A DNA stretch of 64,000 nt from Rutidosis leptorrhynchoides (Eukaryota > Streptophyta > Magnoliopsida > Asterales > Asteraceae), in the NCBI RefSeq assembly GCF_046630445.1, contig NC_092333.1, forward strand, positions 361,511,501 to 361,575,500. The letters are read 5' to 3'. A program made the translations under genes and the position numbers. Positions 1 to 11,500 of this stretch are shown here, in pieces (the stretch's first letter is position 1; every line of letters begins with the position of its first letter). The notes under the pieces were generated by a model. The model ran no database searches and was not told where the DNA came from. It worked only from the letters and a program-made list of their open reading frames with translations.

Positions 1-655
1 TTCTTGATGGTAAGTTTGTTTAACTCTCGGTAGTCGATACACAACCTGAATGTACCATCTTTCTTCTTGACAAACAAAACAGGAGCTCCCCACGGTGATG
101 TGCTTGGTCGAATGAAACCACGCTCTAAAAGTTCTTGTAATTGGCTTTGTAGTTCTTTCATCTCACTGGGTGCGAGACTGTAAGGAGCACGAGCTATTGG
201 TGCAGCTCCTGGTACAAGATCTATTTGAAATTCAACGGATCGATGTAGGGGTAATCCCGGTAATTCTTTCGGAAATACATCAGGAAATTCTTTTGCGACG
301 GGAACATCATTGATGCTCTTTTCTTCAGTTTGTACTTTCTCGACGTGTGCTAGAACAGCATAGCAACCTTTTCTTATTAGTTTTTGTGCCTTCAAATTAC
401 TAATAAGATGTAGCTTCGTGTTGCCCTTTTCTCCGTACACCATTAAGGGTTTTCCTTTTTCTCGTATAATGCGAATTGCATTTTTGTAACAAACGATCTC
501 CGCTTTCACTTCTTTCAACCAGTCCATACCGATTATCATATCAAAACTCCCTAACTCTACTGGTATCAAATCAATCTTAAATATTTCGCTAACCAGTTTA
601 ATTTCTCGATTCCGACATATATTATCTGCTGAAATTAATTTACCATTTGCTAATT
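1..655 (-). pseudogene. pol: A2 pol: protease C-terminus and start of reverse transcriptase
   Basis: The minus strand continues the A2 polyprotein in a frame shifted from gag. It carries the rest of the retropepsin ([17 protein letters not shown]), a PR-RT linker with [13 protein letters not shown], and the RT start ([16 protein letters not shown], then [13 protein letters not shown]), and runs off the window at base 1. The equivalent part of element A lies at 27300-27970. Unlike A, this copy keeps the reading frame at the DWLKEV motif and keeps CAA where A has a TAA stop. A one-base insertion in a T run near 655 (six T against five in A) separates it from the gag frame. Assignment to Ty3/gypsy is firm. 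Confidence 0.88.
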
Positions 656-2034
656 CGAGTAAAAAATTTACTATCCAAAGGCGTCAATGGACAACTTAAT
701 TTAGCACAAAAATCTCTACTCATATAGCTTCTATCCGCACCCGAATCAAATAAAACGTAAGCAGATTTATTGTCAATAAGAAACGTACCCGTAACAAGCT
801 CCGGGTCTTCCTGTGCCTCTGCCGCATTAATATTGAAAACTCTTCCACGGCCTTGTCCATTCGTGTTCTCCTGGTTCGGGCAATTTCTAATAATGTGGCC
901 CGGTTTTCCACATTTATAACAAATTACATTGGCATAACTTGCTCCGACACTACTTGCTCCGCCATTACTCGTTCCGACACCATTTGTTCCTTTCGTTCTA
1001 TTAACCCCTGGTCCGTAGACCTCACACTTCGCCGCGCTATGACCATTTCTTTTACACTTGTTGCAAAATTTGGTGCATAACCCCGAGTGATTATTTTCAC
1101 ACCTTTGGCATAGCTGCTTCTGATTGTTGTTGTTGTTGCGGTTATTATTGTTGTTGGGATGATTGTTGTAGTTGCTATTGTTGTTGTTGTTGTTGTTGTT
1201 GGGCCGTTTGTTGTAGTTGCGATTGATGTTACGATTGTTGGGATAATTGTTGCGATTATTGTTGTAATTGCTGTTGTTGTTGTATTGGTGATTCTTATCA
1301 CCGTTTTCCTCCCACTTTCTTTTGACTTGCTTCACATTGGCCTCTTCAGCAGTCTGTTCTTTAATTCTTTGTTCAATTTGGTTCACGAGTTTGTGAGCCA
1401 TTCTACATGCCTGTTGTATGGAGGCGGGCTCGTGTGAACTTATATCTTCTTGGATTCTTTCCGGTAATCCTTTCACAAACGCGTCGATCTTCTCTTCCTC
1501 ATCTTCGAATGCTCCCGGACACAATAGGCACAATTCTGTGAATCGTCTTTCGTACGTGGTAATATCAAATCCTTGGGTTCGTAACCCTCTAAGTTCTGTC
1601 TTGAGCTTATTGACCTCGGTTCTGGGACGGTACTTCTCGTTCATCAAGTGCTTGAATGCTGACCACGGTAGTGCGTACGCATCGTCTTGTCCCACTTGCT
1701 CTAGATAGGTATTCCACCATGTTAACGCAGAACCTGCGAAGGTATGCGTAGCGTACTTTACTTTGTCCTCTTCAGTACACTTACTTATGGCAAACACCGA
1801 TTCGACCTTCTCGGTCCACCGTTTCAATCCGATCGGTCCTTCGGTTCCATCAAATTCCAAAGGTTTGCAGGCAGTGAATTCTTTGTAGGTGCATCCTACA
1901 CGATTTCCTGTACTGCTAGATCCAAGGTTATTGTTGGTATGTAGCGCAGCCTGTACTGCGGCTATGTTTGAAGCTAGAAAAGTACAGAATTCCTCTTCAT
2001 TCATATTCACGGTGTGTCGAGTAGTCGGTGCCAT
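640..2034 (-). CDS. gag: A2 gag with nucleocapsid zinc knuckles and N-terminal protease
   Basis: Gag builds the virus-like particle and packages the RNA. I chose the ATG at 2034 (MAPTTRH); an in-frame ATG 36 bases upstream is possible. In order: a capsid-like helical region with the retrotransposon gag motif ([12 protein letters not shown], then a [12 protein letters not shown] stretch); a long Asn-rich low-complexity linker encoded by AAC/AAT repeats; one CCHC knuckle near residue 345 ([14 protein letters not shown]); a second knuckle ([14 protein letters not shown]); and the retropepsin motif [11 protein letters not shown]. The frame ends shortly after, because an extra T shifts it relative to element A, so gag is open but the fusion to pol is broken. 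It is the better preserved gag of the two copies, since A's gag is split by element B. Confidence 0.9.
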   Translation of the reverse strand: MAPTTRHTVNMNEEEFCTFLASNIAAVQAALHTNNNLGSSSTGNRVGCTYKEFTACKPLEFDGTEGPIGLKRWTEKVESVFAISKCTEEDKVKYATHTFAGSALTWWNTYLEQVGQDDAYALPWSAFKHLMNEKYRPRTEVNKLKTELRGLRTQGFDITTYERRFTELCLLCPGAFEDEEEKIDAFVKGLPERIQEDISSHEPASIQQACRMAHKLVNQIEQRIKEQTAEEANVKQVKRKWEENGDKNHQYNNNSNYNNNRNNYPNNRNINRNYNKRPNNNNNNNNSNYNNHPNNNNNRNNNNNQKQLCQRCENNHSGLCTKFCNKCKRNGHSAAKCEVYGPGVNRTKGTNGVGTSNGGASSVGASYANVICYKCGKPGHIIRNCPNQENTNGQGRGRVFNINAAEAQEDPELVTGTFLIDNKSAYVLFDSGADRSYMSRDFCAKLSCPLTPLDSKFFTRISKW

Positions 2035-2375
2035 TTCCTTCAAAATATTTAAATGGAACAAGTTAATCATACAGAATATTAAGAGTAGTTAATAGTATTT
2101 CGTAGCATAATATGAACTCATTTATAAAAGCTTTTTCTTCATATTAGCGTTTTATAAGTTTAAATTCGGGTAGTACCTACCCGTTAAGTTCATACTTAGT
2201 AGCTAATATACAATTCAACTACTACAATTCTATATGAAAAACTGATTATAATAATATTTCGCGTTCAAACTTTTATACAATATTTTACAAACTTACAATA
2301 CCGCTTATTTTACATAAAGCATGAAATATAGCACACAATAACTTTGATACAAGATAGTTGTGAAGATAATTCTAG
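2035..2375. other. A2 spacer between F-box ORF and gag
   Basis: AT-rich non-coding stretch of the A2 internal domain. The only structured item I see is the PPT-like palindrome at 2167-2187 (separate entry). The same spacer is present in element A at 13656-13996. Confidence 0.7.
2173..2187 (-). promoter_or_regulatory. Second, internal polypurine-tract-like site of A2
   Basis: The minus strand reads TTAACGGGTAGGTAC, the same 15 bases that precede the 3' LTR of element A (30509-30523). Here they extend into a palindrome with arms CGGGTAG and CTACCCG. It may be a central plus-strand priming site or a relic of a duplicated PPT. Confidence 0.5.
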
Positions 2376-3059
2376 CTAGTACACAAGTCGTTCAGCAAAG
2401 GCAATAAAGACACGTAATTCATAGGTCCAGAAACAAGTCATGCATTCTGGTTTTACTAGGACTACTTCCCATCCTTGGTCTTGTGCAACATAACCGTTAT
2501 GGCCGTTGATAAGACAGCGTGTTGTAACGTCGTCAAAGGGACGAGGGTTACGTAATGTCCAACAGTCCCGTAATAATCTAAAAACCTCATTTCTTACCCC
2601 AATTACCGACTCCGTCACTTGTGGAAACGTTTTGTTTAATAGTTGTAGCCCGATATTCTTGTTCTCACTTTGGTGAGAAGCGAACATTACTAATCCGTAA
2701 GCATAACATGCTTCTTTATGTTGCATGTTAGCCACTTTTTCTAAATCACGAAGTCCAATATTCGGATATATTGAGTCAAAATAATTTCTTAACCCGTTGC
2801 GTAAAATAGCATTTGGGTTCCCCGCAATATATGCGTCAAAGTAAACACATCGTAACTTATGGGTTTCCCAATGTGATATCCCCCATCTTTCAAACGAAAG
2901 TCTCTTATAAACCAAGACATTCTTGGAACGTTCTTCGAATGTCTTACAAACTGATCTCGCCTTAAATAGTTGTGCCGAGGAATTCTGGCCGACTCTAGAC
3001 AAGATTTCATCAATCATGTCTCCGGGTAGGTCTCTTAAAATATTGGGTTGTCTATCCAT
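2376..3059 (-). CDS. A2-carried F-box protein (At2g35280-like), intact
   Basis: A complete 227-residue ORF between PBS and gag of a chromovirus; not a standard retrotransposon gene. Residues about 8-58 form an F-box (LPGDMIDEILSRVG, then FKARSVCKTF and VYKRLSFERW), the module that binds SKP1 in SCF ubiquitin ligases. The middle (about 75-150) has the helical Sel1-like pattern known from plant At2g35280-type F-box proteins (GNPNAILRNGLRNYF, then ACYAYGLVMFASHQSENKNI). The C-terminus has a CMTC pair. The ATG is in good context (AAAATGG). Element A has the same ORF at 12973 with a one-base deletion. Capture from a host F-box gene is my inference; the substrate is unknown. Confidence 0.8.
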   Translation of the reverse strand: MDRQPNILRDLPGDMIDEILSRVGQNSSAQLFKARSVCKTFEERSKNVLVYKRLSFERWGISHWETHKLRCVYFDAYIAGNPNAILRNGLRNYFDSIYPNIGLRDLEKVANMQHKEACYAYGLVMFASHQSENKNIGLQLLNKTFPQVTESVIGVRNEVFRLLRDCWTLRNPRPFDDVTTRCLINGHNGYVAQDQGWEVVLVKPECMTCFWTYELRVFIAFAERLVY

Positions 3060-3195
3060 TTTGTGTTTTTAAACTGTAAAATAGACAAGAGTTAGATTCA
3101 TAAAAAAATACTTATTAATACAAGCAATTTTTACATATATCATAAAGCATACGAACACTATATTACATATATTACACCACACGAATACAACTATC

Positions 3196-3810
3196 TTATT
3201 CCGACTCGCTCGTTTCTTCTTCTTCGGTTTTGGTTCATTTTGCCAAGTTTCTAGGGATATATGATGTTCCCCTAATACGAGCCGTCGTTGTCCACATTGG
3301 TTTAGAAAAACCTGGTGGTTTAGAGGTTCCCGGGTCATTGTTACAACTTAAGGACTTCGGGCGTTGACGATACATATAAAGTTCATCGGGGTTGGAATTA
3401 GATTTCTCTATTTTTATGCCCTTTCCCTTATTATTTTCTTTTGCCTTTTTAAATTCAGTTGGGGTAATTTCTATAACATCATTGGAATTCTCGTCGGAAT
3501 CCGATTCATCGGAGAATTGGTAATCCTCCCAATATTTTGCTTCCTTGGCGGAAACACCATTGACCATAATTAACCTTGGTCGGTTGGTTGAGGATTTTCT
3601 TTTACTTAACCGTTTTATTATTTCCCCCACCGGTTCTATTTCTTCATCCGGTTCCGATTCTTCTTTCGGTTCCGATTCTTCTTCCGGTTCCGACTCTTCT
3701 TCCGGTTCCTCCTCGGGAACTTGTGAATCAGTCCACGAATCATTCCAATTTACATTTGACTCTTCATTATTATTAGGTGAGTCAATGGGACTTGTTCTAG
3801 AGGTAGACAT
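3196..3810 (-). pseudogene. A2 acidic Glu/Ser/Pro-rich ORF, truncated by a stop
   Basis: First ORF after the PBS in family A. The N-terminal third is low complexity and strongly acidic, with tandem EEESEP units at about residues 32-58. A charged middle (RLSKRKSSTNRPRL) and a second acidic patch (SDESDSDENSND) follow, then a basic lysine-rich stretch. It has no domain I recognise and no Cys or His pattern. Codon 192 is TGA where element A has CGA, so the last dozen residues are lost here (open part 3235-3810). The equivalent in A (12221-12835) is intact at 204 residues. Confidence 0.7.
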
Positions 3811-3934
3811 CTATCACATAATATCAAACGCGTTAAGAGATTAATATATCACATAATATTCACATGTTAAAAATATATAGTTTCCAACAAAATTTGTTAA
3901 GCAATCATTTTTCAAGTAAACACGGTCGAAGTCC

Positions 3935-3980
3935 AGACTCACTAATGCATCCTAACAAACTCGATAAGACACACTAATGA
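3935..3980 (-). promoter_or_regulatory. A2 leader repeat GCATTAGTG x2
   Basis: Just downstream of the PBS, the minus strand carries two copies of a GCATTAGTGNGTCT-like motif about 32 bases apart. The same pair follows the PBS in A, B and D. A packaging or dimerisation role is plausible but unproven. Confidence 0.5.
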
Positions 3981-4005
3981 AAAATTCTGGTTCTCTAAGA
4001 CCAAC

Positions 4006-4017
4006 GCTCGGATACCA
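4006..4017 (-). promoter_or_regulatory. A2 primer binding site (tRNA-iMet type)
   Basis: The minus strand reads TGGTATCCGAGC two bases after the LTR end. It matches the plant initiator-Met PBS TGGTATCAGAGC except at two positions. Confidence 0.8.
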
Positions 4018-4019
4018 AC

Positions 4020-7000
4020 TGAAATGTCCCGTTCTTATTGATTAAAAACGTTCCATATTAATTGATTTCGTTGCGAGGTTTTGACCTCTATATGAGACGT
4101 TTTTCAAAGACTGCATTCATTTTTGAAACAAACCATAACCTTTATTTCATAAATAAAGGTTTAAAAAGCTTTACGTAGATTATTAAATAATGATAATCTA
4201 AAATATCCTGTTTACACACGACCATTACATAATGGTTTACAATACAAATATGTTACATCGAAATCAGTTTCTTGAATGCAGTTTTTACACAATATCATAC
4301 AAACATGGACTCCAAATCTTGTCCTTATTTTAGTATGCAACAGCGGAAGCTCTTAATATTCACCTGAGAATAAACATGCTTTAAACGTCAACAAAAATGT
4401 TGGTGAGTTATAGGTTTAACCTATATATATCAAATCGTAACAATAGACCACAAGATTTCATATTTCAATACACATCCCATACATAGAGATAAAAATCATT
4501 CATATGGTGAACACCTGGTAACCGACATTAACAAGATGCATATATAAGAATATCCCCATCATTCCGGGACACCCTTCGGATATGATATAAATTTCGAAGT
4601 ACTAAAGCATCCGGTACTTTGGATGGGGTTTGTTAGGCCCAATAGATCTATCTTTAGGATTCGCGTCAATTAGGGTGTCTATTCCCTAATTCTTAGATTA
4701 CCAGACTTAATAAAAAGGGGCATATTCGATTTCAATAATTCAACCATAGAATGTAGTTTCACGTACTTATGTCTATTTTGTAAATCATTTATAAAACCTG
4801 CATGTATTCTCATCCCAAAAATATTAGATTTTAAAAGTGGGACTATAACTCACTTTCACAGATTTTTACTTCGTCGGGAAGTAAGACTTGGCCACTGGTT
4901 GATTCACGAACCTATAACAATATATACATATATATCAAAGTATGTTCAAAATATATTTACAACACTTTTAATATATTTTGATGTTTTAAGTTTATTAAGT
5001 CAGCTGTCCTCGTTAGTAACCTACAACTAGTTGTCCACAGTTAGATGTACAGAAATAAATCGATAAATATTATCTTGAATCAATCCACGACCCAGTGTAT
5101 ACGTATCTCAGTATTGATCACAACTCAAACTATATATATTTTGGAATCAACCTCAACCCTGTATAGCTAACTCCAACATTCACATATAGAGTGTCTATGG
5201 TTGTTCCGAAATATATATAGATGTGTCGACATGATAGGTCGAAACATTGTATACGTGTCTATGGTATCTCAAGATTACATAATATACAATACAAGTTGAT
5301 TAAGTTATGGTTGGAATAGATTTGTTACCAATTTTCACGTAGCTAAAATGAGAAAAATTATCCAATCTTGTTTTACCCATAACTTCTTCATTTTAAATCC
5401 GTTTTGAGTGAATCAAATTGCTATGGTTTCATATTGAACTCTATTTTATGAATATAAACAGAAAAGTATAGGTTTATAGTCGGAAAAATAAGTTACAAGT
5501 CATTTTTGTAAAGGTAGTCATTTCAGTCGAAAGAACGACGTCTAGATGACCATTTTAGAAAACATACTTCCACTTTGAGTTTAATCATAATTTTTGGATA
5601 TAGTTTCATGTTCATAATAAAAATCATTTTCTCAGAATAACAACTTTAAAATCAAAGTTTATCATAGTTTTTAATTAACTAACCCAAAACAGCCCGCGGT
5701 GTTACTACGACGGCGTAAATCCGGTTTTACGGTGTTTTTCGTGTTTCCAGGTTTTAAATCATTAAGTTAGCATATCATATAGATATAGAACATGTGTTTA
5801 GTTGATTTTAAAAGTCAAGTTAGAAGGATTAACTTTTGTTTGCGAACAAGTTTAGAGTTAACTAAACTATGTTCTAGTGATTACAAGTTTAAACCTTCGA
5901 ATAATTGTTATGAACATCATTACTACCTTAAGTTCCTTGGATAAACCTACTGGAAAAGAGAAAAATGGATCTAGCTTCAATGGATCCTTGGATGGCTCGA
6001 AGTTCTTGAAGCAGAATCATGACACGAAAACAAGTTCAAGTAAGATCATCACTTGAAATAAGATTGTTATAGTTATAGAAATTGAACCAAAGTTTGAATA
6101 TGATTATTACCATGTATTAGAATGATAACCTACTGTAAGAAACAAAGATTTCTTGAGGTTGGATGATCACCTTACAAGATTGGAAGTGAGCTAGCAAACT
6201 TGAAAGTATTCTTGATTTTATGAAACTAGAACTTTTGGAATTTATGAAGAACACTTAGAACTTGAAGATAGAACTTGAGAGAGATCAATTAGATGAAGAA
6301 AATTGAAGAATGAAAGTGTTTGTAGGTGTTTTTGGTCATTGGTGTATGGATTAGATATAAAGGATATGTAATTTTGTTTTCATGTAAATAAGTCATGAAT
6401 GATTACTCATATTTTTGTAATTTTATGAGATATTTCATGCTAGTTGCCAAATGATGGTTCCCACATGTGTTAGGTGACTCACATGGGCTGCTAAGAGCTG
6501 ATCATTGGAGTGTATATACCAATAGTACATACATCTAAAAGCTGTGTATTGTACGAGTACGAATACGGGTGCATACGAGTAGAATTGTTGATGAAACTGA
6601 ACGAGGATGTAATTGTAAGCATTTTTGTTAAGTAGAAGTATTTTGATAAGTGTATTGAAGTCTTTCAAAAGTGTATAAATACATATTAAAACACTACATG
6701 TATATACATTTTAACTGAGTCGTTAAGTCATCGTTAGTCGTTACATGTAAGTGTTGTTTTGAAACCTTTAGGTTAACGATCTTGTTAAATGTTGTTAACC
6801 CAATGTTTATAATATCAAATGAGATTTTAAATTATTATATTATCATGATATTATCATGTATGAATATCTCTTAATATGATATATATACATTAAATGTCTT
6901 TACAACGATAATCGTTACATATATGTCTCGTTTAAAAATCATTAAGTTAGTAGTCTTGTTTTTACATATGTAGTTCATTGTTAATATACTTAATGATATG

Positions 7001-7244
7001 TTTACTTATCATAGTATCATGTTAACTATATATATATATCCATATATATGTCATCATATAGTTTTTACAAGTTTTAACGTTCGTGAATCACCGGTCAACT
7101 TGGGTGGTCAATTGTCTATATGAAACATATTTCAATTAATCAAGTCTTAACAAGTTTGATTGCTTAACATGTTGGAAACATTTAATCATGTAAATATCAA
7201 TCTCAATTAATATTTATAAACATGGAAAAGTTCGGGTCACTACA
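4020..7244 (-). repeat. A2 5' LTR
   Basis: A 3225-bp LTR. On the minus strand it starts TGTAGTGACCCGAAC at 7244 and ends GGGACATTTCA at 4020. It is homologous end to end to the LTRs of element A (8573-12011, 30524-33956) but about 200 bp shorter, because it has one copy of a segment that A carries twice. It contains the covarying hairpin at 4389-4402. I see no protein gene in it. Confidence 0.92.
4389..4402 (-). promoter_or_regulatory. LTR hairpin CAACA-loop-TGTTG (A2)
   Basis: Inverted repeat in a CTCACCAAC...GTTGAC context, followed about 25 bases on by a pyrimidine-rich CTCAGG. Equivalent hairpins with changed but still paired stems occur in A, B, D and E. Confidence 0.5.
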
Positions 7245-8572
7245 TCACGGTGCCAGATAAAGGTGAAAAAGTGTTAGATAACTTCTATGCAGGGATAATG
7301 GGGCGAAAGGTAAAACCTTTCATGGAGGTTGCGCTAGCTAATAAAAAGTTTGCGCCCTATATTGCTAACTATGTGCCTGAATCTCCTCCTATCATTCCTT
7401 TGACGATGGGATGGTATGATGGCACAACAGGTCCAGATGATTTCTTACAAAGGTATAAAGGAATTGTGTGTGCTCAGGCTTGGAACGATGAAAACAAGTG
7501 TCTTGAATTACAAACTTTGCTACAAGGAGTCACGAGGGAATGGTTTAGTAATTTGCCACTACCGCTCGTTACTTCCTATAACGATCTTCGAGCACGTTTC
7601 TTGTTAAACTTCTAGAATATGCGTGCCCACAAGAGGACGCATGTTGAATGTCATGATATCCGACAGCTGGCAAGAGAGTCCCTTGGGCAGTTCATAGATC
7701 GATATACTAAGGAGGTCGCAAATATGGCTGGACTTCCCGAAAGCCAAAAAGTATTCGGTTTTATACACGGTTGTGTAAAGAGCGACATCTTGCTCTGTGG
7801 AAATGCCTGTGCATGAAGGTCCCCTACACCTTAGCAGAAGCCATCAAAGAAGCGCACGAGCATATGTGTGCGAGAGAAGATACTACTCGGAATAGGGGGA
7901 AAAATTCCGATAGCAGAGGTAACAAATATGATGATTCTTATCGCGGGAAAATAGGGGGATCTAAGCGTAAAGGTGGCAATTATAGTCAGGGCTCTGCGTC
8001 ATCAAAATACAATAACAAATTTCAAAAGTCAAGCAACTCTGATCAGGGGAAGGTTACTTCCCAAGTCAGAACTTCACGATCATGCGCGAATTGACTAAAA
8101 CACCAAAGGTAATCGTATCTACTGAACCGATCTGTGTGATATTTGCGGCTCCTGCCAAAATGTCAAAATACGCTAGGAGAGACAAGTCAAAATTTTGTGA
8201 ATTTCATGACGATTATGGACGCAAAATTGATCGTTGCAAATCTTTTATTGAAAAGGTGATCGAATGTCTAAGGAAGGGTGAGCTTAATCACCTAAAACCA
8301 GTGAAAAAGCAAGGAGCTACATCACAAACCAACCAATCATAGAAAGCTGCACCGAACCAAAAGAAAGGCAGTGATAAAAACTCTGATAAAACGATAAATA
8401 TGGTGCACGCATGGCACTCTGGTCAAAGGCGTAAAGTCGAGCAATTGGAGGAATTGGAAGCGGGGTCGCATCACCGATTGCGAGTATAATGTGCGACGAT
8501 TAAACATTGACACAGGTAGTAATGTCGATGTAGTGTATGAGCACTGCTTCAAGCAACTCCCAACGACTATCA
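7245..8572 (+). pseudogene. gag: Element C gag and start of protease (Ty3/gypsy, Tat lineage)
   Basis: Fragment of the gag of the oldest element, cut on the left by A2 and on the right by A. The 7250-7615 frame has the Tat capsid pattern (GWYDGTTGPDDFLQRYKGIV, then TREWFSNLPLPLVTSYNDLR). After a stop comes ECHDIRQLARESLGQFIDRY, then a frameshift to RHLALWKCLCMKVPYTLAEA. The basic nucleocapsid part follows, with KFCEFHDDYGRKIDRC at about 8190. The 3' end encodes the protease motif IDTGSNVDVVYEHCFKQL just before the A insertion. Stops and frameshifts show it is dead. The protein resumes at 33962 without loss, after the duplicated TATCA. Confidence 0.88.
8568..8572. repeat. Target site duplication of element A, left copy (TATCA)
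   Basis: TATCA precedes the LTR start TGTAGTG; the partner copy is at 33957-33961. Confidence 0.9.
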
Positions 8573-11500
8573 TGTAGTGACCCGAACTTTTTCATGTTTA
8601 TATATATATTAAATGAAATTGTTATTTACATGATTAAGTATTTCTAACATGTTAAGCAATCAAACTTGTTAAGACTTGATTAATTGAAATAGGTTTCATA
8701 TAGACAATTGACCACCCAAGTTGACCGGTGATTCACGAATGTTAAAACTTGTAAAAACTATACGATGACATATATATGGTTATATATATAGTTAACATGA
8801 TTTTATTATAAGTGTGTATCTCATTAGGTATTTTAATAATGAGTTATATACATAAAAATGAGACTATTAATTTAAGAAACTCGAAAACGATATATATAAC
8901 GATTATCGTTATAACAACGTCTTACTAGGTACATATGAATCATATTAAGATATTGATACACTTGGTTAATTATGTTAAATGATAAGTAAATATATTATTA
9001 AGTGTATTAACAATGAAATACATATGTAAAAATAAGACTACTAACTTAATGATTTCAAAACGAGACATATATGTAACGATTATCGTTGTAATGACATTTA
9101 ACTGTATATATATCATACTAAGATATATTATATATCATAATATCATGATAATATAACAATTTAACATCTCATTTGTTATAATAAATATTGGGTTAACAAC
9201 ATTCAACAAGATCGTTAACCTAAAGGTTTCAAAACAACATTTACATGTAACGACTAACGATGACTTAACGACTCAGTTAAAATGTATATACATGTAGTGT
9301 TTTAATATGTATTCATACACTTTTGAAAGACTTCAAGACACTTATCAAAATACGTCTACTTAACAAAAATGCTTACAATTACATCCTCGTTCAGTTTCAT
9401 CAACAATTCTACTCGTATGCACCCGTATTCGTACTTGTACAATACACAGCTTTTAGATGCATGTACTATTGGTATATACACTCCAATGATCAGCTCTTAG
9501 CAGCCCATGTGAGTTACATAACATATGTGGGAAGCATCATTTGGCAACTAGCATGAAATATCTCATAAAATTACAAAAATATGAGTAATCATTCATGACT
9601 TATTTACATGAAAACAAAATTACATATCCTTTATATCTAATCCATACACCAACGACCAAAAACACCTACAAACACTTTCATTCTTTAATTTTCTTCAACT
9701 AATTGATCTCTCTCAAGTTCTATCTTCAAGTTCTAAGTGTTCTTCATAAATTCCAAAAGTTCTAGTTTCATAAAATCAAGAATACTTCCAAGATTGCAAG
9801 TTTACTTCCAAGTTTTCTAAATCCATTCCAAGTAATCATCCAAGATCAAGAAACCTTTGTTACTTACAGTAGGTTATCTATCTAATATAAGGTAATAATC
9901 ATATTCAAACTTTAATTCAATTTCTATAACTATAACAATCTTATTTCGAGTGGAAATCTTACTTGAAATTGTTTTCGTGTCATGATTCTGCTTCAAGAAC
10001 TTTCAAGCCATCCAAGGATCCTTTGAAGCTAGATCTATTTTTCTCATTTCCAGTAGGTTTATCCAAGGAACTTGAGGTAGTAATGATGTTCATAACATCA
10101 TTCGATTCATACATATAAAGCTATTTTATTCGAAGGTTTAAACTTGTAATCACTAGAACATAGTTTAGTTAATTCTAAACTTGTTCGCAAATAAAAGTTA
10201 ATCCTTCTAAATTAACTTTTAAAATCAACTAAAAAAATGTTCTATATCTATATGATATGCTAACTTAATGATTTAAAACCTGGAAACACGAAAAACACCG
10301 TAAAACCGGATTTACGCCGTCGTAGTAACACCGCGGGCTGTTTTGGGTTAGTTAATTAAAAACTATGATAAACTTTGATTTAAAAGTTGTTATTTTGAGA
10401 AAATGATTTTTATTATGAACATGAAACTATATCCAAAAATTATTGTTAAACTCAAAGTTTAAGTATGTTTTCTAAAATGGTCATCTAGACGTCGTTCTTT
10501 CGACTGAAATGACAACCTTTACAAAAACGACTTGTACCTTATTTTTCTGACTATAAACCTATACTTTTTCTGTTTAGATTCATAAAATAGAGTTCAATAT
10601 GAAACCATAGCAATTTGATTCACTCAAAACGGATTTAAAATGAAGAAGTTATGGGTAAAACAAGATTAGATAATTTTTCTCATTTTAGCTACGTGAAAAT
10701 TGGTAACAAATCTATTCCAACCATAACTTAATCAACTTATATTGTATATTATGTAATCTTGAGATACCATAGACACGTATACCATGTTTTGACCTATCAT
10801 GTCGACACATCTATATATATTTCGGAATAACCATAGACACTCTATATGTGAATGTTGGAGTTAGCTATACAGGGTTGAGGTTGATTCCAAAATATATATA
10901 GTTTGAGTTGTGATCAATACTGAGATACGTATACACTGGGTCGTGGATTGATTCAAGATAATATTTATCGATTTATTTCTGTACATCTAACTGTGGACAA
11001 CTAGTTGTAGGTTACTAACGAGGACAGCTAACTTAATAAACTTAAAACATCAAAATATATTAAAAGTGTTGTAAATATATTTTGAACATACTTTGATATA
11101 TATGTATATATTGTTATAGGTTCGTGAATCAACCAGTGGCCAAGTCTTACTTCCCGACGAAGTAAAAATCTGTGAAAATGAGTTATAGTCCCACTTTTAA
11201 AATCTAATATTTTTGGGATGAGAATACATGCATGTTTTATAAATGATTTACAAAATAGACACAAGTACGTGAAACTACATTCTATGGTTGAATTATCGAA
11301 ATCGAATATACCCCTTTTTATTAAGTCTAGTAATCTAAGAATTAGGGAACAGATACCCTAATTGACGCGAATCCTAAAGATAGATCTATTGGGTCTAACA
11401 AACCCCATCCAAAGTACCGGATGCTTTAGTACTTCGAAATTTATATCATATCCGAAGGGTGTCCCGGAATGATGGGGATATTCTTATATATGCATCTTGT

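Larger units (their letters stand above)
1..7244 (-). mobile_element. Element A2: Ty3/gypsy chromovirus, partial (5' half)
   Basis: Minus-strand LTR retrotransposon cut by the left window edge. Reading on the minus strand from 7244: a 5' LTR (7244-4020), a PBS, an acidic ORF, an F-box ORF, a second PPT-like site, gag, protease and the start of RT. It is inserted in the gag of element C; the junction is at 7244/7245, and the first bases of C outside the LTR are TCACG. Its other end and the matching TSD lie outside the window. It belongs to the same family as element A (8573-33956) but lies in the opposite orientation 1.3 kb away. It is clearly diverged from A, and its LTR lacks a duplication present in A. 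Confidence 0.93.

Noticed and set aside
1159..1437. Val-rich plus-strand ORF opposite gag, and Thr-rich frames at 924-1301 and 14730-15035
   Set aside because: Shadow frames of the Asn-codon repeats in gag.
6435..6668. 77-codon ORF beginning MKDF, open in all three A-family LTRs (also 9323-9556 and 31276-31509)
   Set aside because: Sits in non-coding LTR sequence, has no recognisable domain, and the LTR copies are too similar for an open frame of this size to prove coding.
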